From: Frankiales bacterium
GTDB taxonomy: Bacteria > Actinomycetota > Actinomycetes > Mycobacteriales > SCTD01
Direction of reading: 5' to 3'
Length of the DNA stretch: 13,542 nucleotides
Assembly (NCBI GenBank): GCA_025464915.1
Contig: JAODNF010000080.1
Span: 1 to 13,542 of the forward strand
The notes beneath the pieces are model-generated. The model saw nothing but the letters and a program-made list of their open reading frames with translations, searched no databases and was not told the origin of the DNA. A program made the translations under genes and the position numbers. Positions 13,452 to 13,542 of the stretch are shown here, in pieces (the first letter of the stretch is position 1; every line of letters starts with the position of its first letter).

Positions 13452-13542
13452 CTCCTCGGAGCCGCTGCACGTCAAGCACTTCCTCGCCCTCATGGGCGGT
13501 GGGAAGGGCGTCTTCGACAGCAGCGTCCCGGCGCTGGTCTTC
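13444..13542 (+). CDS. DUF3159 family membrane protein, N-terminal fragment (runs off window)
   Basis: Only 33 codons are visible: a GTG start inside the end of the OB-fold gene (8-base overlap), a short leader, then FLALMGGGKGVFDSSVPALVF. The G-G-x-x-G-x-x-DSxxPxxxF pattern is the N-terminal signature of DUF3159, a multi-helix membrane family encoded after this OB-fold gene in actinobacteria (Rv2693c-like). The gene order supports the call. The overlap indicates translational coupling with the OB-fold protein. The remaining membrane segments lie outside the window. The GTG is the likely start, because it is the only one leaving a short leader before the signature. Confidence 0.8.
   Translation, partial: MADSSEPLHVKHFLALMGGGKGVFDSSVPALVF

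Noticed and set aside
1..13542. Defence system, CRISPR, toxin-antitoxin, prophage or transposon genes
   Set aside because: No protein with nuclease, Cas, toxin, integrase or transposase features was found, and no direct-repeat array or terminal inverted repeats were seen.

Overview
This is a very GC-rich, gene-dense stretch with many GTG starts, almost exclusively G/C third codon positions and several starts without a Shine-Dalgarno sequence. These features, and families largely restricted to actinobacteria (DUF4193, DUF3093, DUF3710, DUF3159), point to an actinomycete chromosome. The genus cannot be named from sequence alone. I see no rRNA, tRNA, CRISPR array, insertion sequence or integration scar, and no intergenic gap reaches 300 bases.

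Layout, left to right. (1) 1-1160, plus strand: the C-terminal part of an acyl-CoA dehydrogenase, overlapped by one base by a TetR-family regulator. (2) 1319-2349, plus: a small DUF4193 zinc-ribbon protein and an unrecognised 240-aa protein with a hydrophobic core. (3) 2457-5291, plus: a large membrane-anchored PAS-GGDEF-EAL-GAF cyclic-di-GMP enzyme with both catalytic domains intact. (4) 5417-10058, minus, read from right to left: DUF3093 membrane protein, amidase-signature enzyme, an SCP2/alpha-beta hydrolase fusion, and a 14-TM DHA2-type MFS exporter. The first three are joined by four-base GTGA overlaps. (5) 10084-11336, plus: dut (dUTPase) and DUF3710. (6) 11393-13076, plus: a secreted or anchored thioredoxin-like protein with a DipZ-like C-terminal domain, then a CcdA-type membrane protein. 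Together they look like DipZ split in two with the halves in reversed order. (7) 13086-13542, plus: an OB-fold protein and the first 33 codons of a DUF3159 membrane protein.

From memory of the M. tuberculosis Rv2693c-Rv2699c region, DUF4193, DUF3093, dut, DUF3710, OB-fold and DUF3159 form a conserved actinobacterial neighbourhood. Here it is recognisable but interrupted twice. The c-di-GMP enzyme and the exporter/hydrolase/amidase genes lie between DUF4193 and DUF3093, and the thioredoxin/CcdA pair lies between DUF3710 and the OB-fold gene. The insertions look like lineage-specific cargo in a housekeeping locus, with codon use like the neighbours.

Main regulatory signals: a compact divergent promoter between DUF3093 and dut with two overlapping TAnnnT hexamers, each 7-8 bases from a start codon (probable leaderless transcripts both ways); similar hexamers just before the MFS and OB-fold starts; and two mutually exclusive 10-bp inverted repeats between the convergent c-di-GMP and MFS genes.
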